From the NCBI RefSeq assembly GCF_000002985.6, contig NC_003279.8, positions 6,076,001 to 6,140,000 of the forward strand: a DNA stretch of 64,000 bases, written 5' to 3'. The translations under genes and the position numbers were made by a program. This DNA is from Caenorhabditis elegans (taxonomy: Eukaryota > Nematoda > Chromadorea > Rhabditida > Rhabditidae). Positions 1 to 11,999 of this stretch are shown piece after piece (the first letter of the stretch is position 1; each line of letters starts with the position of its first letter). The notes beneath the pieces were generated by a model. That model was not told the DNA's origin and did no database searches. It was given only the letters and a program-made list of their open reading frames with translations.

Positions 1-17
1 CAATGAATTAAAATTAC

Positions 18-2847
18 CATAAAGCCTGGCAGCAATTGGTCTTGGTGCTCCTCCAATATCTGTACATCCTTCATCAGTCATTGTTCCTCTGTCCAAATTC
101 GATGAAGATGACTCTCCAACGTGGCTTGAAGAGCTCGATGAGCTGGGCGCCTCGTCGAGCAAATCGTCCATGTCTGGAATTACATTGTTTAAAAATAGAG
201 AACTTCAGGCATTACTGTAGGTGCCGGGAGTGCGCGGGAAACCTTTAAATATGGAAAATGTTTTGCATATCAATGGTAAGAGCCCTAACAAGTTTTCCAT
301 AGTGTTTACAATGTATTTTTTTGAAAAAATAACAAAAATGTTCGGCAATTCAGAAATTGCTACTATTATTCAACTGAATACAAAAAAATTAGGTTGAAGT
401 GGGAGACTGCGGCGCGGAGAGAAAGAGGGAGTGATATTATGGCTGATAAGCACGTTTGCGACTAGTTATCGTTAAAACGAAAGAGACGATGAAAGTTAGA
501 GACAGAGAGAAAAAGAAAAAATAGATTGGCATCGTGCCAACCCACAAAATCACAAACTTGTTGTTGCGTTGTAACAATTGGTTCTTTGAAAATCGAATAT
601 TTATATTTTGAAATTTACTTGTAATCAAATTCCTACTTTCAATATGTACAAGTCAAAGAAAAATCAGATATTAATGCTCACTTGAATGTGAATAAAGAAT
701 ACTTGCATATTTTCTAAAACTAGCTGTAAAGTTTCCATAACAACGATGTGCTGATTCAAAATTATTACCAAAACTAGAAATTCAAAAATCAACTGACCGT
801 TTTATTATCAACAATCGTTGCGTCAACCCTTTCAGAAGCTTCTTATCAATTTTGACATTCAAATCGTTCGAATTTGAATGTAATATGCAGGCTTCTTATC
901 AGTTGGGAAAATATTTGAAACGGAACAATTGAAAGAATTTTTAAAAATCGAACCATTGTTATTAATTGGATCACAAAATATATAGAACGATGACTTTTCA
1001 TAAAAAGAAACTATCTACAACATAATATAAAAACAAAGATTAATTAGTTTAGACTGTTGTTCCGAACATCTTTTTAAAAAAAAACGACGAGAATTCTAAA
1101 ATCATTGCGTGAAATTTTAAAGCATAGAGTTTTACTTCATATTTAATAGTATAACTTTTTCTAATATTCACTAGCAAAAAACTCCAAAACATACCTTACG
1201 ACACCTCCGGTCATTTCACTAATAAAGCTCACGTACAAGAAAATAGTATAGAGGTGTGAACACACGCCTGACCTGTATGCAACCGTCTAGAGAAAATGTG
1301 ATCGACGAACTATCGAGCGAACATGAAGAGATATAAGAGAAAATAAGTGAGAGAGAGAGAGGGAGAGAAAACAGAGAAAATGTCAATAGGAAAATGGAAA
1401 AGACAGAAGAGAACCCAAACAAAACCGTTTTCCTTCTACCAACAATTGTACAGTATCATCAGAGAATGGCCTGTACCGAGAGTAAATAGAGGAACGGTGA
1501 GTAGAGTAAGAAATAGAGAAAGGTAATTTGAAACCGATTACTTATGCTACTTTTGTATTTACTTAATGTACCCAAAAAACGTTAGAGCTTCTGATTTGTG
1601 GATGAATAGAAATTATAACTGATACTTGAAGTGTAAGTGCCTGAACGAAATTCAGTAACAAAGAAACAAAGACAAAATTCGGTTGAGTTGGAGAAAAAAT
1701 ATCTCAAAATCAGTAAAAATAAAACAATTTTTTTGAAAATGGCTCTGTTCGTTCCTTAATTTAATTCATTTTTCTTATTTAAAATACGAGAAGCAATTCA
1801 CATTTGACAATTTTTTTTTGATGACATAACTAGTAAAGATTTAAATTTTAAAATTTTCCTTTGGTTGTTTCTCTTAAAAAATGAAAAAAAGTTATGATTT
1901 GTAGGAAAGAAGATTGAAGAAGATCATAAAATGTTTAAGCAAAACTAATGAAACCACCAGATATCTTATAAGTTTGATTTAATTAAAATTAAAAATTATC
2001 TTTTTTTTTCGAAATTCCGTCGAATTGAATATAATAACATCAAATTACTATCAAATTTAAAGCTTGAATTGTTTTTTTGATTAAGAAATATGAAAAATAA
2101 TGAAAAAAAGATGGCGAAGTGAGAACGAAGAGTAAACTGGCGAGAAATGGGCAGAGGAGACAAGATTAATTGAATCGTACTTTGATTTTGAAGGTCAGTT
2201 TTAGTGAATATACATAAAAGGGAGAGGTGAACATATTTTTTGTGTATTTTTCAAAGTTTTGATAATTTTTTGGTTAAAACCTATAAATCAATATTTCTGA
2301 AACAACTCACTTCTTCTGTCATTTGCTGATGATCTCGAGTTTCGTTGCTTGCTTTTGATGATCTGAAAATGGAAATTTCAATTTTCAGACGACAACCGTT
2401 TTAGAACGATTTGATTATATAATACCGTATATCCTCTATTAGTAAGGCGTGCAAAACTAATTTTCGGACACCTAATTTGATGCAAAACTAATAGGGGGTG
2501 CAGAACTAATTTTCAAACAGATTTTTTCTCATGTTTCCCATTAAGTTATGGCAAATATCATCAATTTCAGTAACACCTTATGAACCAAAATGAACGCAAA
2601 ACTAATAGAGGCGCCTTACTAATAGAGAATATACGGTATATTTTTATTTGAAAACCCGTTGGGATTTTTTTTTTCGAAAATTCGAATATCTCACCTCTCC
2701 AAGAACTATTTCTCTGACAGAATCGAATGGAATCTCGTCGCGTGGCAATTTGATTGGACTGACCGTCGAAAGCATTTCAAACGCAGCATCCTCAAAACTT
2801 TTGGTTTTCACCTGAGCTGGATGTTCCAGCTTTTGATGTTCTTTCAT
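18..2847 (-). CDS. Unrecognised gene, 5' part (three exons, continues off left edge)
   Basis: I do not recognise this protein. Three exons join in phase on the minus strand: 2847-2695 (begins MKEHQKLEHP, 51 codons, donor GTGAGA), 2362-2311 (basic, KSKQRNSRSS, donor GTGAGT) and 173-18 (acidic and Ser-rich, MDDLLDEAPSSSSSSHVGE). Each junction keeps one frame, which is the main evidence that it is real. The last exon probably ends at a GTAATT donor at 17-16, but its frame is also open to the window edge. No domain, membrane segment or signal peptide is visible. The polar, low-complexity character suggests a disordered N-terminal region. Intron 2 is about 2.1 kb and could hide another small exon. 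The start could be an internal promoter of a longer gene, since nothing upstream fixes it. Confidence 0.55.
2422..2639. repeat. Inverted-repeat element (MITE-like) in an intron
   Basis: The arms at 2422-2449 and 2612-2639 are reverse complements at 27 of 28 positions and begin with ATACCGTATA. Inside, a short motif GCAAAACTAATAG recurs. The element sits in intron 1 of the unrecognised minus-strand gene. The same terminal sequence (ACCGTAT..CCTCTATTAG) occurs at 10431-10514, and in degraded form near 52.1 kb and 57.8 kb. It is probably a non-autonomous DNA transposon remnant. Confidence 0.6.
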
Positions 2848-5815
2848 TTTATATTGTTAATTCTTTAGTATGGACATCCGTTATTAATCTGCAAAAATAT
2901 TTTGTTATTGGATAGAAGAAAACGTGGGAATCGATGAGAAAACGGGAGAATAGAGCCAAGAAATCAATCGTAGAAAAAATAAAATTATCTGAGATCTTCT
3001 ACAAAAAATTAATTTTCAACAGCTCTAACTGATTTCATATGCACTGATAAGAATCAATTTAGAATTAATTAGTGGACAATTTGAGTGGTTGGAGGTCACT
3101 TTTGAAAATTAATTCATCAAGATTTGAAAGATAAGAGGTGATTTTGGGGTAAAACTTTTTCGGATTGTTGGTGTGACGAAAAGATTAATGTTGACGAATG
3201 AAACGATTAGAGAAAATTAATTTAATTGGCAGATTTTGAATTTCAAAAACTTTAAAAACCATTATACGAGTTTAATGTAAAAATAGGTGTAAAACTCTTG
3301 AAAAAAAAATAGAATGTATTACTTAATTTTGGTTAGCTAAGCATCAGAACACACTAATAAATTACCCGAAGTGGATTAGGCAGTACATTCGATTTAAATT
3401 TAAATTTAATTTTAAAATAAAAGTAAAATTGGAGAGAATGGAATCTATGTTTGGATAATTAGATTTTCGATGGCGGAAAACAAAAATGTTCTCATGCTAA
3501 TTATATACAACAAAAAATACACTTTGGGAAAAAATTAATGTGTTCTGAGCAGAAAAAAATGTGAACTAAAATAGAATACCTCCAATCAAGAAGTGTGTTT
3601 ACTAACTATAAATTATATGGAAATTCATAAATATAACAACGCTTTTGGCGACGACGACGTCGTTGCTAGTCGCTATTGAATAGAAAATGAAAAGAGAGAA
3701 ACGATGGTGTAGGGTGAACTGAGAGAGTGGTCAGAAGCCAAGAGACGCAGTATGTCAAACGAATGGCCGCACCCAGTTGGTGCCGGTCACCTCAGTCACG
3801 GAGAATGAGAGAAAGAGGAATGGACACACGGAATAGCGTGTTATTTGTTGGAGACGATGGCTGAATGAAGAAGGGACAACAACAAGAATTCGGGAGCAGT
3901 TTCGAGCAATTTTTTTCGAAAATTGAGCAAAAAAAAACTACGGGTTAAAAGGATTTTTTTCTGAACTGATTTTTAATTTTGAAACAAATATTATTTTACC
4001 AAAAAAATCTTCTGATTCTGATTTTTTCTGATTTTTTGATTTTTTTTGATCTTCTGATTTTTTAATGCGAAAACTGCAACTTTTCATTCAAAATCTTGTG
4101 CAATAATGAAAGTGTTTAGTAGAAAAATTATTTTGTTGACTCTCACTTGTTAACAAAGAAAATGAATGAGGAAATTAATTATTTAGGTCTTCTTTGGTCT
4201 TTTCGGGCCTTTTCAAGTCCTTCAGAGTAATTTAAAAATCTCTTACTTTTATTTTAATAATTAATTCTTCGAACTTTTAACTTTTAGACATAAATAAAAC
4301 ATAATTGTATATCGAGGATCAAAATGCACTCTGGATTGAATTTCCAACTGAATACACAAGAGAACATACCCGGCAGATGGGTGAAGAATAATCTTGCCAG
4401 CTGGCATTTATGAACCAGCTAGTCGGTTGCAAAATGTAGAATTTGCGTATGCAGCTTGTAAAAGGAAATCCGGATGAAAAATCTAGAGAAAAAAGACGAA
4501 AAAGTGTTCTGGAAGACCGAATGTCCAAACGCAACAAAAACTGATAAAATTCGGACGCGAAAACTATGAAAACTGAAGAGAAACGAACAACAACTACGTC
4601 GTCGTCCACGTACACATAACTATATGTACAACCAATTCTCCCATTTTTCTCTCATTCCTCTTCACATCCACACAATCTCTACACTTCTTGTGTTCATTCG
4701 TTCGTCCAGTTCAGCCTGCGGTCATCTAGAAAGACGACCTCGATTTCCGATTTCAATCTTTCCATCAGCTTCTGTGTCTCTTCAATTTAAATAGATTATT
4801 CATTTCTTCACTCTCGATGTCCGCGTTTAAACTGAACAAAAAACACTGGCGTGTATGCAAATTGGAAAATGCATCGATTTTTTGTTGGAAACAACTGATT
4901 TTCAGGTGAAATGTGGGTTGAAAGGAAAAACTACTAATTACGAAAAAGGGGGCCAAACCAAAATGGCATTGAGAAACGCGTGGTGTAGGAGGATTAAGGA
5001 GTATTTACTGAGGTAATCGGAGAGGTTGCATTCAGATATCGGAATAAAAGTGAGAACTTGGGGACAGTTGAGTTTGAAAATTCAATATCTAACCTTTCAA
5101 CGCTTGAAAATATGGTGTTTTCTTGATTTTTTCTAAACAAACCGAAAAGAGTTCACATTTTACGTTGGAATAGCGCAATCTAACTCAAATTCTATGAAAA
5201 CCAATGTTTTAAAATTATTTTACACAAAAAAAAACACTTTTCATGAGAAAAAGGAAGAAAATCAAGAAAAAAAATAAATAAGTGGAAGTTATCCGAGAGG
5301 AGTACATATTACTGCACACAATACACACGAAACTACGGAAAATTGCAGACGCGACGTGGTGTACCGTATCCTGCGCTAAAATTGTCGATTTTTTATGTCT
5401 GCAGACATGTCTGAAACTCTGAAAAATCCTGAAAACAAACAAAGATTCACATGCAAAACAATTCACCCCCGCAGAGCATCCAATTTTGCATCAAATTGGC
5501 AGTTACATGGTTGACAAGCGCCCGCAGCGCCTAATCACACTGATTATTTAGTTGAAACGAGAGAACGAGAGCCGAAGAGAAAGAATAATTCGTTATCTTC
5601 CCTGATTGTCCACCAGTAAATTGAAGAAAGCACTGCGGAGAGTTGCCATTCTCCTAAAATTCACTGATAGCAAATCACGGTTATCAATAAAGAGTGGGAC
5701 AGAGTTTCCATTTTTCGGTTTTCCTAATTCGTTTTTTGATACTCCAAAAAGTTACATTTCTAGTTACTTTTTTCTTTTTTTAAGCAATTTTGAGAAATTC
5801 GAGATTTTCAGAAGA
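2848..5815. other. Non-coding interval upstream of haf-9
   Basis: Nothing gene-like is supported here. There are purine-rich stretches (about 3680-3860) and a degenerate TCTGATTTTT direct repeat around 4007-4060. The open frames, for example on the minus strand at 4319-4615, have no splice context or domain signal. The interval presumably holds promoter sequence for the divergent pair, the minus-strand gene at the left and haf-9. Confidence 0.5.
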
Positions 5816-8800
5816 ATGAGTTCTTCTCTTTACACGGGTGGCCAGGCCCTTTTCATATGCCTGGCGTTCATTGGCCTCGATCTTCTGGTCAATGTATTCG
5901 GACTTGCTTGGAATGGAAAAGTATGAAAATATGTTCAAAATTCGAACCAAAATCTCTTTTCAGTACTTCACGTTCGACAATATCGCTCACTGGTTTGATT
6001 TGGCCAACTATAGTTTTTTGAAAAATCCAGTAGATTTTTTGGTAGATCAGAAAATTTTGTTCAACCACCATAAATTGAGTATTTTAGGCGGTTGCGTTGA
6101 TTCGTGACAGTATTTTGCTCGGCGGAGCAGTTTCAGCATGGGCTTCACCTTCCGGATTCTCACAAGTCGCCGAAAATGTCAAGTAAGTTGCCAATTTTGA
6201 GAACTTCAAGTGGGAAAAATCAATTCAAAGAAAATCAAATTTGTTACAGTACTCGTCGTTTGAAGGCGCATTCCAAATTCCCGAATAACAAATCATTGAA
6301 ACTTTTTGTTAACATGATAATTTCCAGGAACGTAGTTTTTGCAATGATGCTCTTGATTGTTGCATTTGCTCCATCGAAACTTCTAGCATTCTATGAAGAT
6401 GACAATATCCGGTTGGCAGTTGGTGATTGGATTCTTATGATTTGGTGTATTTTCGCTTCACTTCTTCTTCAAGGAATCTGGACTTCTGTGCTTGCTCATG
6501 TAACAGAAGTTGCAGCAGGAACAGGAGATTCTCTTCTTTTTGGAGATGCTGAACACGAGGAGAGACTCCGTCAGGAGGAAGCTGAAAAAGCTGCAGAGCA
6601 AAGAGAAACCTTCCAATTGTTGTTCAGACTTTTGGGCTACATGGGAAGGCAGTGGAAATACTATGGAATGGCATTCTTCTTCCTTTTCTGCTACTCCCTT
6701 AGTAAGTTCTCTATTCAAAAATTAAAAAGTTTTAAAAGCCATCATACTTTCTTGTCATCATGAGAGTTAATCAAGAGTAGCAAATAAACCTAAATCACGT
6801 GGCGTGGAGTTGAACTCGGGAGCGGCGAGCGGCAGCCGGCCGCGTTAACCACTAGGCCGCGAGTGAAACAAGTCGAGACAAGCGAGAAGGGCGCTTTTAT
6901 TTGCGAGAAAGAAGGAGAGTTGTTAGTGAAGTTTAAAGAAAGAAAAAATCAATTGATAAAACTCGTAATTGGTCAATTATTATACAGGTCGAGTGTTCAT
7001 TCCATATTACACTGGAGAAGTAGTAACAGCAGTATTCGGTGATAAAGCTTCATATGAGAAGCTTCACAAAACCGTTTTCATAATGGGAATGCTCTCATTG
7101 GCTTCGTAAGTTGTACAATAATATCCTTTTGGAAAAAAAATGTTCAGAACTGTATTTGGTGGTCTTCGTGGAGGATCATTCACCTATGCACACGCTACAA
7201 TCGATCGACAGATTCGAAATGACCTATTCCGTTCTGTTGTGAAGCAAGAGATTGGGTTCTTTGATATGAATAAAACTGGTTCGTACTTAATGTGGAGGAG
7301 AATAGCAAAATAATGGTTTTCTGTAAGAAATGTAACTTCTTTCAGGAGAGATTTGCTCTCGACTGTCAGCTGATTGTCAAACAATGTCGAACACTTTGTC
7401 CCTCTACATGAATGTTCTTACCAGGTGAGATATCGAAGATAAACTTGAAAATTAAAATTTTTAAAGAAACTTGACAATGCTCTTCGGGTCTTTAATCTTC
7501 ATGTTCACACTGTCTTGGAAGCTCTCAATGATCACTTTGATCAATATTCCGATCATTTTCCTCGTCAATAAAATTTTCGGAGTTTGGTATGATGTAAGTT
7601 GGGAACTAGTTGGAAGAAAAATCAAGCAATATCTAAGTTAATCTAAGTCAAATTTTAAGATTTTTGGAGTATAGGTATTGGGGGATTTTGTATAAATATA
7701 CTGAACGCTGGTCAAAAATACTGAATATATTCATGTCAAGCATGTTGAAATATTTTAGGTTTTTCAAAGCAAACAAAAAATATTTTCAGATGCTCTCCGA
7801 AGAAACTCAAAACTCTGTGGCAAAGGCCAATGACGTGGCAGAGGAAGTACTTTCCTCGATTAGAACTGTCAAATCGTTCGCATGTGAGAATTATGAATCT
7901 AGCAGGTGACATTTTTTCAAGTAACAATATTTTTCTTGAATTCCAAAATGTTTAGATTCATGACTTTCCTCAACGTAACTCTCAAAATTGCTACTCGCAA
8001 AGTCTTCGTCGTTATCGGCTTGATTTGGTCAAATGAGGTTAGTGTTATTGTAGTTATGGTACAGTAACCCAAACAAATATTTCCAGCTTCTTCAAATGGG
8101 AATCCTCACTATTGTCTTGTGGTATGGAGGACATTTGGTAATTGAGAATAAAGTAGAATCAGGACTATTGGTCTCGTTTCTTCTGTATCAATTCCAGCTC
8201 GGGGAGAATTTGAGAGTAAGTTTATCACCAGGAAATCCAGTTATAAATTACCAAATTCCAGGAACTGGGAGAAGTTTGGAACGGACTTATGCAAGCCGTC
8301 GGAGCATCTAGAAAAGTATTTGAGTTCATTGATCGTCCACCACGTGTCGAAAACACTGGAACCTATGCACCTGACGGTATGACAGGAAAAATTGAATTCC
8401 GTCACGTGGCGTTCAGTTATCCAATTCGGCCAGATCTGCCAATTATGGAGGATTTGACATTTACTGTCGAACCTGGAGAGGTTGTTGCACTCGTTGGGCC
8501 ATCTGGTGGTGGAAAGTCATCATGTATTGCAATGCTAGAACATTTCTATGAGCCAACAAGTGGAGAAGTTCTAATTGACGGAGTTCCGGTTAGGTGAGAG
8601 CACAAAAAACCACACAAGTTTTTGAAAAAATTTCTGAAGTCCTTTGAGTTTGCCATATAGTTCTCGTTGGGAATCTCAAAAGATTTGATGATTGAGCAAC
8701 CTTTGAGCCACTTATGACAATGGCCCAGCTTTAGTTTTTGTTCTATGGTCAATCAATTTTCCAGAGAATACGATCATAAATTCTTGCACACCAAGGTAGC

Positions 8801-9832
8801 ACTTGTGGGACAGGAGCCCGTACTATACGCTCGTTCGGTCACGGAAAACATCGGCTATGGATTAGACAAATACGATGATGATATGGTACAAAATTCAGCG
8901 AAACTCGCAAATGCTCATACTTTTATCATGAATGACACCACTGATGGATATAATACAAATGTTGGAGAAAAAGGAAGCCAAATGTCAGGTGTGTATTCTA
9001 ATTCTTTGAAATTTAAACTTTGAAAGCAAGTATTTGCAGGAGGTCAAAAGCAAAGAATCGCAATTGCCCGTGCCCTTGTCCGTCAACCAGTTGTACTTCT
9101 TCTCGATGAAGCTACATCTGCTTTGGACGCTGAATCAGAACATACTGTTAGTTTTTTCGATCCATTCATACGAAAACTACATCTTTTCAGGTCCAAGAAG
9201 CAATTTCAAAAAACTTGAAAGGAAAAACTGTTATCCTAATTGCACATAGACTATCTACTGTCGAGAATGCAGATAAGATTGTTGTGATTAACAAAGTTAG
9301 TTTTGAATATCTACAGTTTTTGGAAAGTAAACACTTACAAAAAAGAGAATTTTGAAAAATTCAAGAAATCCATGAGTTAGGTCAAAGATGTTCGTTTTTG
9401 AAAAATTATCGAATTCACTTAATATACGATAGGGATATATTTTCACATCTCCTCGTAATTTTACCAAAAAAGAGCAATAAGAAAATATGGGAAAATCCTA
9501 AAAACTCGCATCGCATCACTGTTTCCCAGGTTCAAGCCATTTTCAGCTTTTGTATAAGAAATATAACTAATGCCCAAAACTTTCAGGGAAAAGTTGAACA
9601 ACTTGGAAATCACAAGACCCTAATGGAACAAGAAGGACTCTACAAACAATTGGTCCAACGACAAATGATGAGCGGAGAGGATGGTCTTGATGACGAAATT
9701 GAGGAGCCCGAACCAGCCCGCGAAGGAGGTTCAGGCCGTAGCACTAGAGCCGGAGCACGTAGAATTAGAAGTCCATCACAGTCTGTTAGCCAGTCATTTT
9801 TGGGTACCTCATTTGCAAGCAGCTATTTGTAA
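5816..9832 (+). CDS. haf-9: HAF-9, half-size ABC transporter (TAP-like, ABCB9 type)
   Basis: Sixteen exons in one frame give 815 residues: 5816-5920, 5964-6041, 6088-6182, 6328-6701, 6988-7105, 7148-7278, 7346-7424, 7467-7593, 7790-7905, 7956-8037, 8087-8215, 8262-8593, 8765-8988, 9040-9146, 9191-9295, 9587-9832. A hydrophobic N-terminal TMD0 region (residues 1 to ~150) precedes the membrane domain, then one nucleotide-binding domain: Walker [10 protein letters not shown] (557-565), signature SGGQKQR (663-669), Walker B VLLLDEA (682-688), H-loop His718. The start follows a TTTTCAG at 5811, as in spliced-leader genes. The tail is Ser/Arg-rich. From established knowledge, HAF-9 pairs with HAF-4 on intestinal lysosome-related granules and resembles human TAPL, a peptide transporter. 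The length matches my recollection of HAF-9. Confidence 0.93.
6799..6862 (-). pseudogene. tRNA-like relic in haf-9 intron 4
   Basis: On the minus strand an A-box-like stretch, CCTAGTGGTTAACGC (inside 6843-6861), is followed about 30 bases later by GAGTTCAACTC (6806-6816), a weak T-arm. The acceptor-stem halves do not pair and the T stem is only about three base pairs, so a working tRNA is unlikely. It is probably a decayed tRNA or a tRNA-derived repeat. Confidence 0.4.
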
Positions 9833-11429
9833 ATCTTATTTCTAGCTCGCGATTTTATTGAAATGTTTCTTGATCTATTTTAAATCTGTTGAGTAGTGTT
9901 CTTAAATCTGAATTACACTTTTTTTTGCTCATGTTGTTATCTATGAAAGGTTTTTTGAAATGTCTATATATTTTTCTAGCCTAGAAGAAGGAAGAGGAAA
10001 TTGAAATTGTTCTGATCTGAGAATCGGGATACGGTAGAGATAACATGTTTGAAACGAAATTGAAACAATCATGGTTGCAAAAATACCTTCAGTCTACACG
10101 GCCTCTCTCAATTTCATTTATTTCAAAATTCCTCTTTTTCTCTCACACTCTCTCACGTGAGATTGAAAATTGAATAATATATGTGTTTTTAAATTAAATT
10201 CAAAATATTGACGAAGAAACAACTTTGGTAATATAAATACCGATTTGTTCGGACTGATACCAAATGGTAATTTTCGGACATATTTGATCTCGTAGACAAC
10301 GGCTCACTATTTCAGTTATCTTTAAAGTAATAAAAAATTCTTCAAAGTTTGGTACAGAGAAACTGAAGTAGTTACATTTGTAGAAACTTACATAACGTAT
10401 AAACCTACCGTATTCCTATCGTACCCAATTACCGTATTTCCTCTATTAGTCTTGAATGCAAGACTAATTTTCAATTGACCCGTAGGGGTGCAAGACTAAT
10501 AGAGGAAATACGGTATATTTTTGTCGTACACTGGTGGAAAACTGATGAGACTTTCCCGACAGGGTTCACAACCTGAGTTATTCATTGCTGGCCTCGGTTT
10601 CAGTCGGTTGCCGACTGTAAAGACGGGATCCCGTACGGGAGAAACAAAAAGTGACATATGAAAAAGGAATCAGACGGTATTAATCCATACTTTGTTATTT
10701 TGTGCTTCTTTGAGTTGATTGTGCTAACGGATGATTTCGAATACCTTCGTGGCTTCTCTATCTAAGTTTTTTTGTGATTATTATCAATCTTTCTATGATG
10801 TTTGGGCCTTAACTTATTCATGTCTATTCACTATTTATTTATTTATTTTTTTGAGATCACGATTTCAATCGTAATAAATACAATACAATACAATTGACAA
10901 TATATTAATAAAAAATTGAAAGATTTATCAGCGAATCGCCGGCTTTAATCAGTTTTGTCTGGAAAATCACTAATTTTGAACTTTCACATGTGGGCGTATT
11001 CACATTTTATTAGATTATTTTATTAGATGAGGCCGTGAGTCTATAGTAAATTCTGCATTGGGATGGATTTTTAAGCATGATTATCACCATTAGTTTGATA
11101 ATGAAACTAATTTTCAATAACTCCACTTGAGCAGGAAATGTTGGAATAATGTCGAAGAAGGTAACTTTTTAAAGAAAACCTGAAAATTGCGAAAAAACTA
11201 AAGCGAAATTTACAGAATTTCACAGAAGGACAAACGACCAAGGGAACAATATGCCGTTTTCAAACTTTTGACAAGTTCGGCTAACTGGAAATTTCTACGG
11301 ATTTTTGCTCACCGACTTTTGAATACAACTGGAGATCAAAGACAATTTAACAAAAAACAACTACAAATAGTACACGAGTTTATTCAGAACTGAGAGTTGT
11401 TGGAGACACTTGACTTTCGGCAGACTTCT
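9833..11429. other. Intergenic region after haf-9
   Basis: This holds the haf-9 3' UTR and then spacer. The only structured item is the perfect inverted repeat at 10431-10514, listed separately. A TTTATT at 11379-11384 reads AATAAA on the minus strand and suits the 3' end of the small gene at 11430-11729. No further gene is seen. Confidence 0.5.
10431..10514. repeat. Perfect 24-bp inverted repeat, MITE-like
   Basis: The arms 10431-10454 (begins ACCGTATTTCC) and 10491-10514 are perfect reverse complements over 24 bases, separated by 36 bases. It shares the terminus of the element at 2422-2639, so both appear to belong to one repeat family. Confidence 0.65.
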
Positions 11430-11729
11430 TCACATAATGCCGGCGAGAACAACTGTGGAAATGGCTCCAAGAGCATGGAATACCATAGATCCTTTTGTCT
11501 TGGCTTCTGGTGAAGCTTCAGTTTCACTACCTTCTTTTGGTGCCTCATCCTTCACCTCATCTTTTGGTGTTTCGGTTCCGTTTCCAGCAGGTTGGGCTGC
11601 TTCAGAGTCCGGAGCAGGGCTGACGACTGAAGCTGTATTCTTCTCTTCTTCAGCAGCAGCAAATCCATGGTGGACAAAAACGGCAAGGATCGAGACGATG
11701 AGGAGGAGAGCAGTTGTCTGACGGTTCAT
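11430..11729 (-). CDS. Small secreted, probably GPI-anchored acidic protein
   Basis: This single-exon frame encodes 99 residues. Residues 1-24 are a clear signal peptide (MNRQTTALLLIVSILAVF...). The middle (25-78) is acidic and rich in Glu, Pro, Thr and Ala, so likely disordered and possibly O-glycosylated, with one NGT sequon. The C-terminus (about 81-99, ending VVLAGIM) is hydrophobic with no charged tail, as in GPI-anchor signals. A TATA-like sequence lies about 50 bases upstream, and an AATAAA about 50 bases beyond the stop. I do not recognise the family and infer no function beyond a cell-surface location. Confidence 0.75.
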   Translation of the reverse strand: MNRQTTALLLIVSILAVFVHHGFAAAEEEKNTASVVSPAPDSEAAQPAGNGTETPKDEVKDEAPKEGSETEASPEAKTKGSMVFHALGAISTVVLAGIM

Positions 11730-11780
11730 CCTTCTCAGTAGACCGATGTTGATTTATGATTCTCTTTATGTTTTTGTCCG

Positions 11781-11790
11781 TCTTTTATAC
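11781..11790 (-). promoter_or_regulatory. TATA-like box of the small secreted protein gene
   Basis: The minus strand reads GTATAAAAGA about 52 bases before the ATG at 11729. This is a usual place for a core promoter in a gene with a short 5' UTR. Confidence 0.5.
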
Positions 11791-11999
11791 GGTTTTCCTT
11801 GACCTCTGCCCCACTTACTGACACAGGTAAGTCACGTCAAAACTTTAATAGTTTTTTTTTTTGAAAAAATGAATAAACGGGTGAGAATGATAAATTTTAA
11901 ATTCGTGAACTTAATCTATACCAGTATGCAGTATAGCTATCAGAAAAAGTCATATAATAGGGGAAAACTTTGCATAATGCGGCATCGGTCTGCCTATTT

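Noticed and set aside
4319-4615. 98-codon minus-strand frame upstream of haf-9
   Set aside because: No splice context, domain or promoter. It falls in repetitive CGT-type sequence and looks like a chance frame.
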